Counted from the first letter of the stretch, positions 29,428 through 40,091 are shown. The stretch: DNA of 64,000 bases from Sphingomonas sp. PL-96 (GCF_020707215.1 NZ_JAJFET010000004.1:247458-311457); one strand, 5' to 3'. Made by a program: numbers and translations. The notes: generated from the sequence alone by a model not told the origin.

Positions 29428-30966
29428 ATGCAGCGTCGTAGTTTCCTGAAATCCTCCTCGGTCGCCGCGCTGGCGGCATCGGCCAGCGTCGCCCAGGCGC
29501 AGATCGTCCCGCCGTTCAAGCGCCAGCCGCGCATCGCGGTCGGCGGCATCGCCTCCGAATGCAGCACCTACAGCCGCATCCGCGCGCGCATGGAGAACAT
29601 CCGCATCCTCCGCGGCGACGCGGTGCTCAACGACGAGCGCTTCAGCTTCCTGCAGCGCTACAGCGTGCCGTTCCTGCCGACGCTGGTCGCCAACGCAGGC
29701 TCCGGCGGGCCGATCGCGCGCGATGCCTATGAGGCGATCAAGGCCGAATATCTCCAGCGGCTGCGCGCGCTGCTGCCGCTCGACGGCGTCTATCTGCCCA
29801 TGCACGGCGCGCTGTTCGTCGAGGGGATGCAGGATGCCGAGGGCGACTGGTATGCCGCGACGCGTGCGGTGGTCGGCCCGGACTGCCTGCTGTCGGCGAG
29901 CTACGACCTGCACGGCAACATCAGCCAGCGCATCGTCGACAACCTCGACGCGATCACCGCCTATCGCACCGCGCCGCACGTCGATCGGGTCGAGAACACG
30001 ATGCGCGCGACCGACATGCTCACCCACTGCCTGCGCTACGGCATCCGCCCCGGCATCGTCTGGGCGACGATCCCGGTCGGGCTCGCCGGCGAGCAGAGCA
30101 GCACCGAATGGGACCCCGGCCGCCGGCTGTGGGCGGATCTGAGCGAATACAACCGCCAGCCCGGCGTGCTCGATGTGTCGCAACTCGTCGGCTATGTCTG
30201 GGCGGACGAGCCGCGCTCGGCGGCATCCGTGGTGGTCACCGGCATCGACCCGGCAGCGCAGGCGCGCATCGCCGCCGAACTCGCGCAACGCTACTGGGAC
30301 GCACGGCGCGAGTTCAAGTTCGGCAGCCCGACCGGCAGCATCGAAGAGTGCATCGCCAAGGCGGTGGCGCTGCCGACCAAGCCGGTGGTGATCTCGGACT
30401 CCGGCGACAATCCCGGGGGCGGCGGCAACGCCGACCAGACCATCTTCCTCCAGGCGATCCAGAAGGCGGGCGTCAAGAACGTGCTGCTGGGCGGCATGAC
30501 CGACCGGCCGGCGACCGACGCCTGCTATGCGGCGGGAGTCGGCAAGACCATCCCGCTGTCGGTCGGCGCGACGCTCGATCCGGTCGAGAGCAGGCCGGTG
30601 CGCGTCAACGCCACCGTCCAGTATCTCTCCCCCGCCACCGATCCGGACGAGCGCGAGGCGGTGATTGCCTTCGACGGGATCACGATGACGCTCGCCACCA
30701 CCCGCCGCAACTATCACGCGGCGGAGGCCTTCCGGTCGCTCAAGCTCGAGCCGACCGACTTCAAGATCGTCGTGCTGAAGTGCGGCTATCTCCACCCGAC
30801 CATGAAGCCGCTGGCCAACCCGCACCTGATGGCGCTGTCGCCCGGCGCGATCAATCAGGACATCCCGAACATCGAGAACCGCAACCGGGTGCCGACCTTC
30901 CCCTGGGTGCAGGATCTGCGCTACGCGCCGCGGCCGTACCGATCGACGCGGTTCCAGCGAGCATGA
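29428..30966 (+). CDS. M81-family metallopeptidase, MlrC-like, Tat-exported
   Basis: A 512-aa protein whose first residues MQRRSFLKSS form a clear twin-arginine leader. The MlrC N-terminal domain (DUF1485) is seen from IAVGGIASECSTYS through MHGALFVEG and SYDLHGNIS, where zinc ligands are expected; the C-terminal MlrC domain contains SDSGDNPGGGG. Sphingomonad MlrC takes part in the last steps of microcystin degradation, but most relatives have unknown substrates, so no microcystin role should be assumed. It is probably co-transcribed with the upstream receptor. It lacks MlrA and MlrB neighbours. Confidence 0.9.
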   Translation: MQRRSFLKSSSVAALAASASVAQAQIVPPFKRQPRIAVGGIASECSTYSRIRARMENIRILRGDAVLNDERFSFLQRYSVPFLPTLVANAGSGGPIARDAYEAIKAEYLQRLRALLPLDGVYLPMHGALFVEGMQDAEGDWYAATRAVVGPDCLLSASYDLHGNISQRIVDNLDAITAYRTAPHVDRVENTMRATDMLTHCLRYGIRPGIVWATIPVGLAGEQSSTEWDPGRRLWADLSEYNRQPGVLDVSQLVGYVWADEPRSAASVVVTGIDPAAQARIAAELAQRYWDARREFKFGSPTGSIEECIAKAVALPTKPVVISDSGDNPGGGGNADQTIFLQAIQKAGVKNVLLGGMTDRPATDACYAAGVGKTIPLSVGATLDPVESRPVRVNATVQYLSPATDPDEREAVIAFDGITMTLATTRRNYHAAEAFRSLKLEPTDFKIVVLKCGYLHPTMKPLANPHLMALSPGAINQDIPNIENRNRVPTFPWVQDLRYAPRPYRSTRFQRA

Positions 30967-30975
30967 CGCGAGGCG

Positions 30976-31009
30976 CGAGAGGCGGGCCGCCGCAAGGCGC
31001 CGCCTCTCG
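30976..31009 (+). terminator. Hairpin after MlrC-like gene
   Basis: A 9-bp perfect stem CGAGAGGCG/CGCCTCTCG with a 16-nt GC-rich loop lies 9 nt after the stop codon. Confidence 0.5.
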
Positions 31010-31199
31010 ATGTCGGGGGGGAGGCAGCCTTCCCTGTGCGGGAACTGCAACCCGCCACACAGGACGGCTATCTTGAGCGGCACCGTCTCCGTCGCGTACC
31101 ACATGGGCGTGGAAGACCGCAGAACTGCGCGGCTTCGCCACCCTGCTGAACCCAGATATGCAAACAATCAAACGAAGTGGCGGGGCTGTCAGTTTGATG

Positions 31200-31600
31200 C
31201 GAACCGCCTTCTTCATGAAGGTGAGCGCAGCCCTTTTGTCGCGCGTATTCGTAACGTAGCTCTCGAGCAGTTCACCCTTATGATCGACCGCCCGCCACAG
31301 GTAGACCATCTCACGGTTGAGCTTCACGTACATCTCGTCCAGGTGCCACCACCAGTGACCGAACCCCCGCATTCGGCTCACCCGCTGTCGGCGGATGTCT
31401 CCTGCAAACATCGGCCCGAAACGGTTCCACCACTACCGCACCGTCTCATGGCAAATATCGGCCCACGCTCGAACAGCAGGTCTTCCACATTCCGCAGCGA
31501 AAGCGGGAAGCGCACGTACATCAGCACCACCTCCCGATCACCTCCGGCGAGGAGTTGACGTAGCGAAACGGGCTAGCGGGCTTGCGCAGCGAGGCATGCT
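31200..31600 (-). pseudogene. IS6-family transposase, truncated and frameshifted
   Basis: On the minus strand the DNA encodes, in more than one frame, the N-terminal three fifths of an IS6-type DDE transposase. The segments are an ATG at 31597 followed by KPASP-type sequence, MYVRFPLSLRNVEDLLFERG, then MFAGDIRRQRVSRMRGF and HLDEMYVKLNREMVYLWRAV, ending at TRDKRAALTFMKKAV. The first catalytic Asp is in HLDEMY; the remaining DDE residues and the C terminus are gone. Frameshifts lie near the start and around 31430. It is not functional and marks an old insertion. Confidence 0.8.
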
Positions 31601-31881
31601 CGCCCCCTACCCGTCTTCGACTTACTATCCGGTGCATCTCGTCTGACAGCGCCCGCCACGGCCTTAGCCAATCATTCCTTACGCAGCGGATCGAAGGTTA
31701 TCATCAAGCGAATCTCTACACGCTCCCGGTTGGCCGCTGGAGACTCTTGAAAGAAGATCAAGAGGTTACGCTGTGGAAAAAGAGTAACTTAGTCAGAAGT
31801 TCGCAACTGCAGCATAGAGCTTTACTCGCCCCGTATTTAGTATACGCTCAGCGTTACTGTTCCTCGAGAGGTCTCGCGGCG
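31601..31881. other. AT-richer leader between IS6 remnant and DUF885 gene
   Basis: No gene is supported in this 281-nt stretch. It is less GC-rich than its surroundings and probably includes the promoter of the DUF885-GH35 operon. A TTGAAA near 31746 is a weak -35 candidate. Confidence 0.35.
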
Positions 31882-33522
31882 ATGTGGCAAGCTCCAGCGA
31901 TAGCTGCTCTAGTGACGATCTCGGCGCCAGCGGTTTCGCAAGCCACAGACCCGGGTCTTTCCAATTTCTTCCAGGAGTGGCGTGCAGTTGCTGCTCCCGA
32001 GACATCAAGCGGGACACCTGATTTCACCGCGCCTGCGCTTGCGCGAAAGCGCGTCCTGCTCACCAGAATGCGCGCGAAGTTCAAGGCGCTGGATCGGTCG
32101 CAATGGGCGCCTGCAGCACACATCGACGCGAGGCTCGTCGAGGCCGAGATGAACGGGCTCGACTTTGACCTGCGCGTGCTGCGCCCATGGGCTCGCGACC
32201 CCGGCTTCTACGCCAACGTCTGGGCGGAAATGAGCGATGTGCCCGAACATGAGGGTAGCACCGCCCCGCCGATCGACCTGTTCCGCTTTACATTCCCCTT
32301 GTCCAAGGCAGATGCAGCAGTCCTGTCGCAACAGCTTGCTGCAATACCAAGGCTGCTCGACCAGGCGCGCGTCAACCTTAGGGATGGCAACGCTCGCGAT
32401 CTATGGCGCTATTCCGACCAGGTCTTGTCTGCACAGGTGGAGACGCTTGCGCGACTGGAGGCGGGCACTCTGCGCCTGCGCACGCTGGAAGGCGAACCCG
32501 TCGCTTCCCTTGCTGGCACCGGACCGGAACTGCGCCATGCGGTCCGAGCGGCGCGCAAAGCGAGCGAGGCGTTTCGCCTTTGGGTAGCGGACGAAGCCCG
32601 CACCAAATCCGGGCCGTCGGGAATTGGGAAAACCGAGTATGACTGGTATGCCCGGAACGTCCACCTCGTTCCCTATAGCTGGGAGGAGCAGAGGACGCTG
32701 CTTCAGCGCGAACTCGACCGGGCAATCGCCGGATTGCGGTTGGAGGAACTCCACAACCGCAATCTTCCCCAGTTGCCGATGCTCCAGGATCCCGCGGCGT
32801 ACCATGCGTGGTCGCGCCAGCGGTTGCAGCGGTTCGGCGACTTCCTGATTTCCGCCAGACTGATGGAGGAGCGGCCGGCGTATCGTTCGGCGCTCGAAGC
32901 GCGGCTGATCGCCTATAGGGCTCCTGTCGACCGCGACTTCTTTGGCCACGGTACCGCACTCGATCCGATGCCGCTCTACTCCCATTTCTATCACTGGGTC
33001 GAACTTGCCCGTATGCGCGAGCAGCCGCACCCCGATCCGATCCGGCGCGCCTTGCCGCTGTCGAATATCTATGACGGCCGCGCCGAAGGTTTTGCGACAG
33101 CCCTCGAAGAGCTGGCGATGCAGGCAGGGCTCTATGACGATGTGCCGCGCGGACGCGAAATCGTCTATATCATGCTGGCAAATCGTGCCGCGCGTGGCCT
33201 TGCTTCCCTTCATGTCCAAGCCAACGCGTGGGATCTCGCGCAAGCCGGTCGCTTTCATGCGCGCTGGACGCCCCGCGGCTGGTCGGATGCCAACAGCGCG
33301 CTCGTGAGGTTCGAGCAGCTGCTGTACCTGCGTCAACCCGGCTACGGGACCAGCTATGTGATCGGCAAGCTGCAGTTCGACCATCTCGTGGCGCGCCTTT
33401 CCGAACGTGCCGATCGCGACGGTACACGGCTCGACATGCGCGATGTGTTCGCGCGCTTCCTCGACGCCGGTGTGATCCCGGTCGCGTTGATTGAAGCGGA
33501 GATGCTCGGAGAAGCGAATTGA
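31882..33522 (+). CDS. Exported DUF885 protein with degenerate metal motif
   Basis: A 546-aa exported protein. ATG 31882 (MWQAPAIAAL) gives a signal peptide ending AVSQ. The C-terminal half matches the DUF885 pattern: RAEGFATALEELAMQAGLYDD, an ANRAARGLASLHV helix and PGYGTSYVIGKLQF. DUF885 proteins normally carry HExxPGHH and act as metallo-carboxypeptidase-like enzymes. Here the matching place reads SHFYHWVE (H368, H371) with no HE pair, so zinc peptidase activity is doubtful. The stop overlaps the TTG start of the GH35-like gene by 4 nt, so both are made together. Family call fair, function unknown. Confidence 0.78.
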   Translation: MWQAPAIAALVTISAPAVSQATDPGLSNFFQEWRAVAAPETSSGTPDFTAPALARKRVLLTRMRAKFKALDRSQWAPAAHIDARLVEAEMNGLDFDLRVLRPWARDPGFYANVWAEMSDVPEHEGSTAPPIDLFRFTFPLSKADAAVLSQQLAAIPRLLDQARVNLRDGNARDLWRYSDQVLSAQVETLARLEAGTLRLRTLEGEPVASLAGTGPELRHAVRAARKASEAFRLWVADEARTKSGPSGIGKTEYDWYARNVHLVPYSWEEQRTLLQRELDRAIAGLRLEELHNRNLPQLPMLQDPAAYHAWSRQRLQRFGDFLISARLMEERPAYRSALEARLIAYRAPVDRDFFGHGTALDPMPLYSHFYHWVELARMREQPHPDPIRRALPLSNIYDGRAEGFATALEELAMQAGLYDDVPRGREIVYIMLANRAARGLASLHVQANAWDLAQAGRFHARWTPRGWSDANSALVRFEQLLYLRQPGYGTSYVIGKLQFDHLVARLSERADRDGTRLDMRDVFARFLDAGVIPVALIEAEMLGEAN

Positions 33523-35102
33523 GGTTCAGCCATCTTACCCCTGGCCTGGCGGCGCTGATCCTGGTCCTCGGCTCTCCGGCAGGGGCGCAGGACATGCCGC
33601 GCTTCGTTTCCAAGGATGGCCGTCATGCACTGACGGTCGATGGCAAGCCATTTTTCATCCTCGCTGCACAGCTCCACAACAGCAGCGCCTGGCCAGCGAC
33701 CTTGGACGAGGCTTGGAGTGCGGCGGAGGCGCTGGCCCCCAACACGATCGAGGCGCCGATCTATTGGGAACAGTTCGAGCCCCAGCCAGGCAAGTTCGAT
33801 ACGACCAATATAGACGCTCTGATCGCAAAGGCACGCGCGACCGGCAAGCGGCTTGCACTGCTGTGGTTCGGCACCTGGAAGAACGGCCAGATGCATTACG
33901 TTCCGGGCTGGATGAAGGCGGATCCCGCAACCTACCCGCGGATGATCGACGCTCGTGGCGAGCCGATCGATGTCCTGTCTCCCCATGCGCCTGCGACGCT
34001 CGCCGCGGACAAGCGGGCATTCGCCACGCTTCTCGCCCACCTCAAGAAAGTGGATGGCACGAAGCATACGGTGATCATGGTGCAAGTGGAGAACGAACCC
34101 GGCTCGATTGGATCGGTCCGTGATTTCGGGCCCGCCGCCCAGGCCGAGTTCGCGGGCCCGGTTCCGGAACCGGTGCTCGCGCGCACGGGCCGCAATCCGG
34201 GCACGTGGCGCGCGGCGTTCGGGCCGAACGCGGACGAAGCGTTCGCCGCCTATGCCACCGCCCGCTACATCGACGCAGTCGCCGCAGCCGGCAAGGCCGT
34301 CTATCCGCTGCCGATCTATGCGAACATGTGGCTTCGCTACAAAGACAAGAAGTATCCGGGCATCGACTATCCGAGCGGCGGCGCCGTATGGACGATGCTC
34401 GATCTCTGGCGGGGGGCCAGCCCCTCGGTAGATTTCATCGGGACCGATATCTATACTGAGGATGCCGGTGAGTATCGTAAGGTACTCGATCAGTATGCCC
34501 GGCACGACAATCCGTCCTGGGTCTCCGAAACCGGGTTCAATCCCAGGACCGCTCCGTTCCTGTACTATGTGCTCGCACGCGGTGGCATTGGCTTTTCCGT
34601 GTTTGGGATCGATAATCCAGCTTCGCCCGAACAAGATGCCGCAGTTGCCGCGCACCGCGCGAATTTCGCCGCGCTTGATCCCATCCGTGCCTTGATCGGC
34701 CAAGCGGCGCTGGACGGGCGGCTCTTTGCTGCAGTCGAGGAGCCCGGACGCGCCAAGCAGCAGCTTGAGCTGGGTAACGGCTGGCGCGCGAACATCGCTT
34801 TCGGCCCACCCGCCTGGGGCGACACACCGGCCATTCTCGCCAACTCCGCGGCGCAATCGGGCCGCGCGATGATCATCCGGCTCTCAGACAGCAGCCTGCT
34901 CGTCACCGGTATCGACGCGCGTGTGGAGCTTGAGCGCGTCGCAACCGATGGTCGGCACGGCCAGCTGATGCGTGTCGAGGAGGGCGAATACCGGGATGGT
35001 GAATGGCTCGGGAAGCGGTGGCTGAACGGAGACGAGACCGACTACGGTATCAATTTCCGAGATCGGTCCGGCATGATCCGCGTTGATCTCGGGTCCTACT
35101 GA
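33519..35102 (+). CDS. GH35-like beta-galactosidase with DUF5597 domain
   Basis: A 527-aa exported glycoside hydrolase. TTG 33519 overlaps the previous stop (TTGA) and leads into a signal peptide ending AGAQ. The TIM barrel has the family landmarks: APIYWEQFEPQPGKFD, the acid/base VENEP (E193) and the likely nucleophile VSETGF (E337). A DUF5597-type C-terminal domain follows. Relatives are annotated as beta-galactosidases acting on terminal galactose or related sugars. It sits between the DUF885 gene and a TBDR, upstream of GH5 and GH27 genes, which suggests hemicellulose or galactan use. Confidence 0.88.
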   Translation: MRFSHLTPGLAALILVLGSPAGAQDMPRFVSKDGRHALTVDGKPFFILAAQLHNSSAWPATLDEAWSAAEALAPNTIEAPIYWEQFEPQPGKFDTTNIDALIAKARATGKRLALLWFGTWKNGQMHYVPGWMKADPATYPRMIDARGEPIDVLSPHAPATLAADKRAFATLLAHLKKVDGTKHTVIMVQVENEPGSIGSVRDFGPAAQAEFAGPVPEPVLARTGRNPGTWRAAFGPNADEAFAAYATARYIDAVAAAGKAVYPLPIYANMWLRYKDKKYPGIDYPSGGAVWTMLDLWRGASPSVDFIGTDIYTEDAGEYRKVLDQYARHDNPSWVSETGFNPRTAPFLYYVLARGGIGFSVFGIDNPASPEQDAAVAAHRANFAALDPIRALIGQAALDGRLFAAVEEPGRAKQQLELGNGWRANIAFGPPAWGDTPAILANSAAQSGRAMIIRLSDSSLLVTGIDARVELERVATDGRHGQLMRVEEGEYRDGEWLGKRWLNGDETDYGINFRDRSGMIRVDLGSY

Positions 35103-35198
35103 CGCAAGGCTTCATCCGTCAAAGCATAAACACTGCCGAAAAGGCAGGAGCAACCACAGGAAGAACAGGGAGAACGCAACAAACAAGGGGGAATGTTC

Positions 35199-38093
35199 AT
35201 GACCGGACAACGAAGCACCGTGTCTTACCTTCGTCTCATGGCGGGGACGGGCGTGCTGGCTTTGGCGCTGGCGGGCGGAACTGCTGTCGAAGCACAGGCG
35301 CAGTCCTCGCCGGAGACCGACGAAGCCGCCAGCGGAGAAGGCGAGGGAATCGTCGTCACGGGGTCGCGCATCCGTCGGAACCCGCTCGACCAGAGCGCAC
35401 CGGTCACCGGTGTCGATCGTGCGGACATTGATCGCACCGGCCTTTCCTCGATCGCCGACGTGTTGCAGCGCCTGCCCGGCAGTGCGGGCGGGCTCAACTC
35501 GCGCTTCAACCGGTCCGGCAACAACGGCAACCCGCCGGATGGCGGCGGCGTGGGCGCGGGCTCGGCCGAGATCGACCTGCGCTATCTCAGCAGCCGTCGT
35601 ACGCTGGTGCTGGTCGATGGTCTTCGCTTCATCAACGGCAGCGCAGCGAGCGGCATTCCCGGCGCAGTTGACCTCAACGCCATCCCGGAAGCGATGATCG
35701 AGAGAGTAGAAGTGCTACGCGATGGCGCCTCCACTACCTATGGCTCCGACGCAATCGCCGGCGTCGTCAACATCATCACCAAGAAACGCCAGGACGGCTT
35801 TCTGGCCAGTGCCCAACTGGGTGCATTTGACGAAGGCGACGGCGTCACACAGAACTATCAGCTTAGCTGGGGCACCGAGAACGACGCCACCGGCACGTCG
35901 ATCGTGGTCGGCGGCAGCTACATAAAGCAGGGAAGTGTCTTCGCGGGCGACCGTGCGCACTACGCGTTCCCGACCCCGGGCCAGACTGCATGCGACAGCA
36001 ATTGCAGCTCCGGCAGTGCCAACGGGCGATTCATCCTCACGAACCCGCTGACCGGCGAAGCGCTCAACTTGACGCTGAAGGCGCCTGTAGCCGGACGGCC
36101 TGCGTTCGACTTCCTCAATCCCACAGGCGCGACCAGCGATTTCAAGGAATTCACCGACGCCGATCGCTACAACTTCAGGCCGGCAAATTACCTTGTCACC
36201 CCTTATGAGCGATATGGCGCCTTCCTCAACTTCCGGCAGAAATTGGGCGAGGACGTAAACTTCAGCGCCAAATTCATCCTGAATCGCCGGACTTCAAACA
36301 ATCAGGCGGCACCCATTCCCTTGTTCGTCGGCCCGGACGCAGGCAATGGCAACCTGCTCGACACCATCTCGATTGACGCCACGAACCCGTATAATCCGTT
36401 CGGCGTGACACTGAGCGCGGGCGCCAACGGAACGCCCGCGAACTACACCTACATCGCCCGCCGTTTCCTGGAAGTCGGGCCGCGACATTTCTCGCAAAGC
36501 GTCGACACGCTGTACCTGAGCGGTGGCTTTGACGGCGAGTTCAAGATCGGCAATGGCACCTGGTACTGGGACACGACAGCGATCTACGCCGAGAACCACG
36601 CCAAGCAGTCGATGAACCGCAACGTCCATGCCGGGCGCCTTGCCCAAGCGCTAGGGCCCGTCGCGGACTGCACCGGCGCATGCGTGCCGTTCAACATCTT
36701 CGGCGGCGAAGGCTCGATCACACAGGCGATGATCGATTACGTCACCTTCGTGCAGCGTGACCGGTCGGAGCAGTCCATGGCCGATGTGACAGTCAACGTA
36801 TCAGGCAACCTGTTCGAGCTACCTGGCGGTCCGATCGGAACCGCGATCGGCTATGAATATCGGCGCAATGCTGGCTCATTCGATCCCGATCCCATCGTTG
36901 CAGCCGGACTGGGCTCCGATATCCCTGCCCAGCCATCGCAAGGATCGTTCGACGTTCATGAGGTGTACGGCGAACTGAACCTGCCGATCCTCAGAAACGT
37001 ACCATTCTTCTCGCTGCTGGAAGGGTCTTTCGCAGCGCGCTACTCGAGCTATTCGACTAGTGGCGACAAGACCACGTTGAAGGGCGGGCTCAGTTGGAAG
37101 CCGATCGAAGACCTGCGCCTGCGCGGGACCTGGGCACAGGGCTTTCGAGCTCCCAGTATCGGCGAACTCTTCGGCGCCCCTTCGCGCTTCGATGGCGGCG
37201 TCCAGGATCCCTGTTCTGATTTCCTGAACTCGGGCGTATCCCAGACGGTGATCACAAACTGCATCGCCCAAGGCGTCCCTGCGAACGGCAGCTATGTCCA
37301 GGCGAACGGCCAAATCGGCATTCTGACCGGCGGCAATCGCGATCTTCAGCCGGAAACCTCGGAAAGCTGGGTTCTTGGCGGCGTGTACAGCCCGTCATGG
37401 GCAAGCAACGCCGGGTGGGCGCGTTCGCTCAGTCTGGAAGCGGACTATTATACGATCACGGTGGACAATGCGATCGCTTCGATTGACGCGGCAGTGCTCC
37501 TTGCGAACTGCACCGGACGTGCCGACGCGGTGTCCTGCGCGGCGATCCCGCGCACTGCTTCGGGTGCCATCACGCAGATCAATGGCGTCCTGCAGAACAT
37601 CGCTTCGCTCAAGAGCGAGGGGATCGACATCATCCTCTCCTACCGCAGCCCGGACGTGCTCGGCGGTACATTCGGCTTGAATTGGTCCAGCAACTTCCTG
37701 CTCGAATATTCGACCACACTCCCGACTGCGGAGGGCTCGGTCACAGTCAGCGAGAAGGGGCTGGAGCGTGGATCGCAAGCCTATCCGCGCTACAAGGGCA
37801 ATGTCGTGCTCGATTGGTCGAGTGAAACCTTCCAGGCGGCTGTGACCGGCCGGTTCATCAGCAAGGTAACCGAACCAGGCTATGACGATCATGTCATGGG
37901 CAACACCTTCTACACTGATGTACAAGTCGGCTGGACACCCGGCATGTGGGATCGTCGCTTTACCCTTACGCTGGGCGTCAACAACCTGTTTGGCAAACAG
38001 GCGCCGGATTGCCTGAGCTGCGGCGGGTTCGATCCTACTACATACGACATGCCCGACCAATTCGGCTACGCTCGGCTCTCTGCTCGCTTCTAA
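35199..38093 (+). CDS. TonB-dependent receptor of the glycan module
   Basis: A 964-aa outer-membrane receptor with a signal peptide ending EAQAQ, a TonB-box-like [11 protein letters not shown] and plug motifs [18 protein letters not shown] and [22 protein letters not shown]. The barrel ends in Phe. ATG 35199 is preferred over ATG 35193 because AAGGGGGA is correctly spaced from it and abuts the other. It follows the GH35-like gene after about 95 nt and has a terminator behind. Together with the GH5 and GH27 genes downstream it probably imports mannan- or galactan-derived oligosaccharides. The substrate is inferred from neighbours only. Confidence 0.92.
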   Translation: MTGQRSTVSYLRLMAGTGVLALALAGGTAVEAQAQSSPETDEAASGEGEGIVVTGSRIRRNPLDQSAPVTGVDRADIDRTGLSSIADVLQRLPGSAGGLNSRFNRSGNNGNPPDGGGVGAGSAEIDLRYLSSRRTLVLVDGLRFINGSAASGIPGAVDLNAIPEAMIERVEVLRDGASTTYGSDAIAGVVNIITKKRQDGFLASAQLGAFDEGDGVTQNYQLSWGTENDATGTSIVVGGSYIKQGSVFAGDRAHYAFPTPGQTACDSNCSSGSANGRFILTNPLTGEALNLTLKAPVAGRPAFDFLNPTGATSDFKEFTDADRYNFRPANYLVTPYERYGAFLNFRQKLGEDVNFSAKFILNRRTSNNQAAPIPLFVGPDAGNGNLLDTISIDATNPYNPFGVTLSAGANGTPANYTYIARRFLEVGPRHFSQSVDTLYLSGGFDGEFKIGNGTWYWDTTAIYAENHAKQSMNRNVHAGRLAQALGPVADCTGACVPFNIFGGEGSITQAMIDYVTFVQRDRSEQSMADVTVNVSGNLFELPGGPIGTAIGYEYRRNAGSFDPDPIVAAGLGSDIPAQPSQGSFDVHEVYGELNLPILRNVPFFSLLEGSFAARYSSYSTSGDKTTLKGGLSWKPIEDLRLRGTWAQGFRAPSIGELFGAPSRFDGGVQDPCSDFLNSGVSQTVITNCIAQGVPANGSYVQANGQIGILTGGNRDLQPETSESWVLGGVYSPSWASNAGWARSLSLEADYYTITVDNAIASIDAAVLLANCTGRADAVSCAAIPRTASGAITQINGVLQNIASLKSEGIDIILSYRSPDVLGGTFGLNWSSNFLLEYSTTLPTAEGSVTVSEKGLERGSQAYPRYKGNVVLDWSSETFQAAVTGRFISKVTEPGYDDHVMGNTFYTDVQVGWTPGMWDRRFTLTLGVNNLFGKQAPDCLSCGGFDPTTYDMPDQFGYARLSARF

Positions 38094-38112
38094 CTAGTTC
38101 GCGCAAAGTTCT

Positions 38113-38141
38113 CGCCGCTCCTCAGCTCGAGGGGAGCGGCG
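38113..38141 (+). terminator. Hairpin after TBDR
   Basis: A 9-bp stem CGCCGCTCC/GGAGCGGCG with an 11-nt loop lies 19 nt after the receptor stop. Confidence 0.6.
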
Positions 38142-38269
38142 ACGTTGAGAGTGGAGCTGCAATCGGAAGCTGAGAGATCGCGCATGGTGGCCGATGCCTT
38201 TGTCCCAGGTCATCGGCTCTCACCCATATACTTCATCCGGCTGGTAATCGCCTGCGCAGATCGGGATAT

Positions 38270-38453
38270 CTGTTCCACCACATCCGCACCGTCTCATGAC
38301 AGATGTCGATGCCGCGCTCGAACAGCAGGTCCTCCACGTTCCGCAAGCTCAGCGGAAGCGCACATACATCAGCGCCACCAGCCGGATCACCTCAGGCGAC
38401 GAGTTGAAGCGGCGAAACGGGCCAGGCGGCAGCGCTCGTGATCTGGGGGGCAT
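38270..38453 (-). pseudogene. IS6-family transposase N-terminal fragment
   Basis: The minus strand opens at ATG 38453 and reads into FNSSPEVIRLVALMYVRF, the IS6 transposase N terminus, then hits a stop caused by a one-base deletion. In the next frame the match continues as LSLRNVEDLLFERGIDICH and ETVRMWWN before homology ends. The catalytic domain is absent. It is the same gene as the remnant at 31200-31600, in the same orientation, with the DUF885-GH35-TBDR genes between the two. Confidence 0.8.
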
Positions 38454-38942
38454 CACGCGTCGATACCAGCCCATGCGCCGCCTACCACGTTGGTTTGACA
38501 GTGCCACCTCGAGAATCACCGCGTCCATGCCGTCCACCTCGCCATCCAGGCGTCAGAGGACGCGCTTGCCGGCGACGGTTCGGAATGTCGGACGGCGGTG
38601 AACTACAGCGTCATCAACAGGCGAGCGCGGGAGGTCGCGACGCCGATCCTGAAACAGCCGCTTTGGCGATGGAGTGGACTCATGGACCCGGCGGCGAGCG
38701 TACCAGACGTCACATGTCGATCGCCCGGACGGGCCGAACACGATGGTTCAACCAGGCGACGCCAACGTCTTCGCCCAACGAAACCTGTCGTTCCATGCAC
38801 GGCCTGACCGCGGCAGGGTAACGCGGCAGGCTGGGTCCACCGGACCGTGGCATTCGGATCCCTGACGCATGGCCGCAACTTCTGCGAAATGGCAGTTCCG
38901 AGGTTGTTTGCCTCGCATCGGCATGTGATAAACTTGTCGACC
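38454..38942. other. Intergenic region without recognised gene
   Basis: About 490 nt upstream of the GH5 gene hold only short unrelated open frames with no RBS or recognisable protein. It is probably degraded mobile-element flank plus the GH5 promoter region. Confidence 0.4.
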
Positions 38943-40001
38943 ATGATGCTGCGTTCACTAACCCGGCGCCTTGTCCTCCTCGTATCGATCGTCGCGGCGG
39001 TTGCTCCGACGTTTTCGTCTGCGGCCAACTCGTCCGGCACCATGACGGTGCGCGGCCGCTTCCTGTACACCGCCGCGGGCGAGCGAGTGGTGCTGCGCGG
39101 CGTAAACGAGATGTTCGCCCACTCGCCCGATCCGACGGGCGCCCGCACCATGCCCGAGATAGCCCGGACCGGCGCGAACGCTGTCCGCATCATGACGGCG
39201 CTCGATTACCCGGCGGCCAGTCTGGACGCGATCCTGGGCCATGCGGTCGCCAACGGCATGATCCCGATTGCAGAATGCCACGCGGCAACGGGCAAGTGGG
39301 AGAAACTGGACGACTGCGTGGCCTATTGGACGCGCCCCGACATTGCGGCCGTGGTCCGCCGCCACCGGCGCTGGGTGCTGGTCAACATCGCGAACGAGGC
39401 CGGCGCCACGGTCCCGGCCGCCGACTTCGTGGCCGGATACCGCGACGCGATCGCGCGCATCCGCGCGGCGGGCATCGACGTGCCGCTGATCGTCGACGGA
39501 TCCGACTGGGGCAAGGAATATGCGATGCTGCTCGACAGCTGGGCGCCGTTGAACGCGTCGGACCCGGCCCGCGCGGTGATGGTTTCTGCGCACAGCTACT
39601 GGGTCGGTACGGAGGAGGAGCGTCGGGCGCCCTACCGGGCGATCGTCGCGCGCGTTACGCGCGACAACATCCCGTTCCTGCTCGGCGAGGGTCCCACGTC
39701 AGCCGGTTGGGACTGCAAGGCATCGCCCTACCGCTGGGCGATGGGCGAGTTGCAGCGCGCCGAGATCGGCTGGCTGACCTGGTCCTGGGGCATGGTCCCG
39801 AACGGCGACTGCCGCGCGGAGAAACGCTACGACGTCACCGACGGCGGCCGGTTCGGCCGGTGGAAGTCCGAAGCCGGGGAGGCGCTGATGATCTCCGATC
39901 CGGCCAGCGTCCGCAATACGTCGCGCCGGCCGTGTTCGATCCCCAACGCAGGCGCAAACTGCGTACGGCCAGAACGTCCCGCCAGGAAATCCCGGGCGTA
40001 A
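38943..40001 (+). CDS. GH5 endo-beta-mannanase-like glycoside hydrolase
   Basis: A 352-aa exported TIM-barrel enzyme. ATG 38943 (or the next codon, 38946) begins a signal peptide; the longer reading from 38847 lacks one. The pattern VVLRGVN, EIARTGANAVRI, IAECHAATG and NIANE is that of GH5 subfamily 8 mannanases. The acid/base is E152 in ANEAG and the nucleophile E249 in LLGEG. The last about 30 residues are basic and unlike the family, perhaps a shifted tail. It lies 90 nt before the GH27 gene on the same strand, which fits cutting the backbone of galactomannan. Confidence 0.85.
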   Translation: MMLRSLTRRLVLLVSIVAAVAPTFSSAANSSGTMTVRGRFLYTAAGERVVLRGVNEMFAHSPDPTGARTMPEIARTGANAVRIMTALDYPAASLDAILGHAVANGMIPIAECHAATGKWEKLDDCVAYWTRPDIAAVVRRHRRWVLVNIANEAGATVPAADFVAGYRDAIARIRAAGIDVPLIVDGSDWGKEYAMLLDSWAPLNASDPARAVMVSAHSYWVGTEEERRAPYRAIVARVTRDNIPFLLGEGPTSAGWDCKASPYRWAMGELQRAEIGWLTWSWGMVPNGDCRAEKRYDVTDGGRFGRWKSEAGEALMISDPASVRNTSRRPCSIPNAGANCVRPERPARKSRA

Positions 40002-40091
40002 CGCAGGACCGCGCACCGGCGTCTGTACAAGTTCCAGTATCCAGGTCCGCATTGCTCGCGGCTGCGCACTCCCAGACAAAGGAAGTTCTGC

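Noticed and set aside
29428..30966. Microcystin degradation cluster
   Set aside because: Only an MlrC-family gene is present; mlrA, mlrB and mlrD are absent and most MlrC-like proteins have other or unknown roles.
31200..38453. Active composite transposon
   Set aside because: Both IS6 copies are truncated and frameshifted, so no transposase can be made; only a historical role is possible.
38847..38942. Upstream start for the GH5 gene at 38847
   Set aside because: The extra 32 residues are unlike any leader, and a normal signal peptide begins at 38943.
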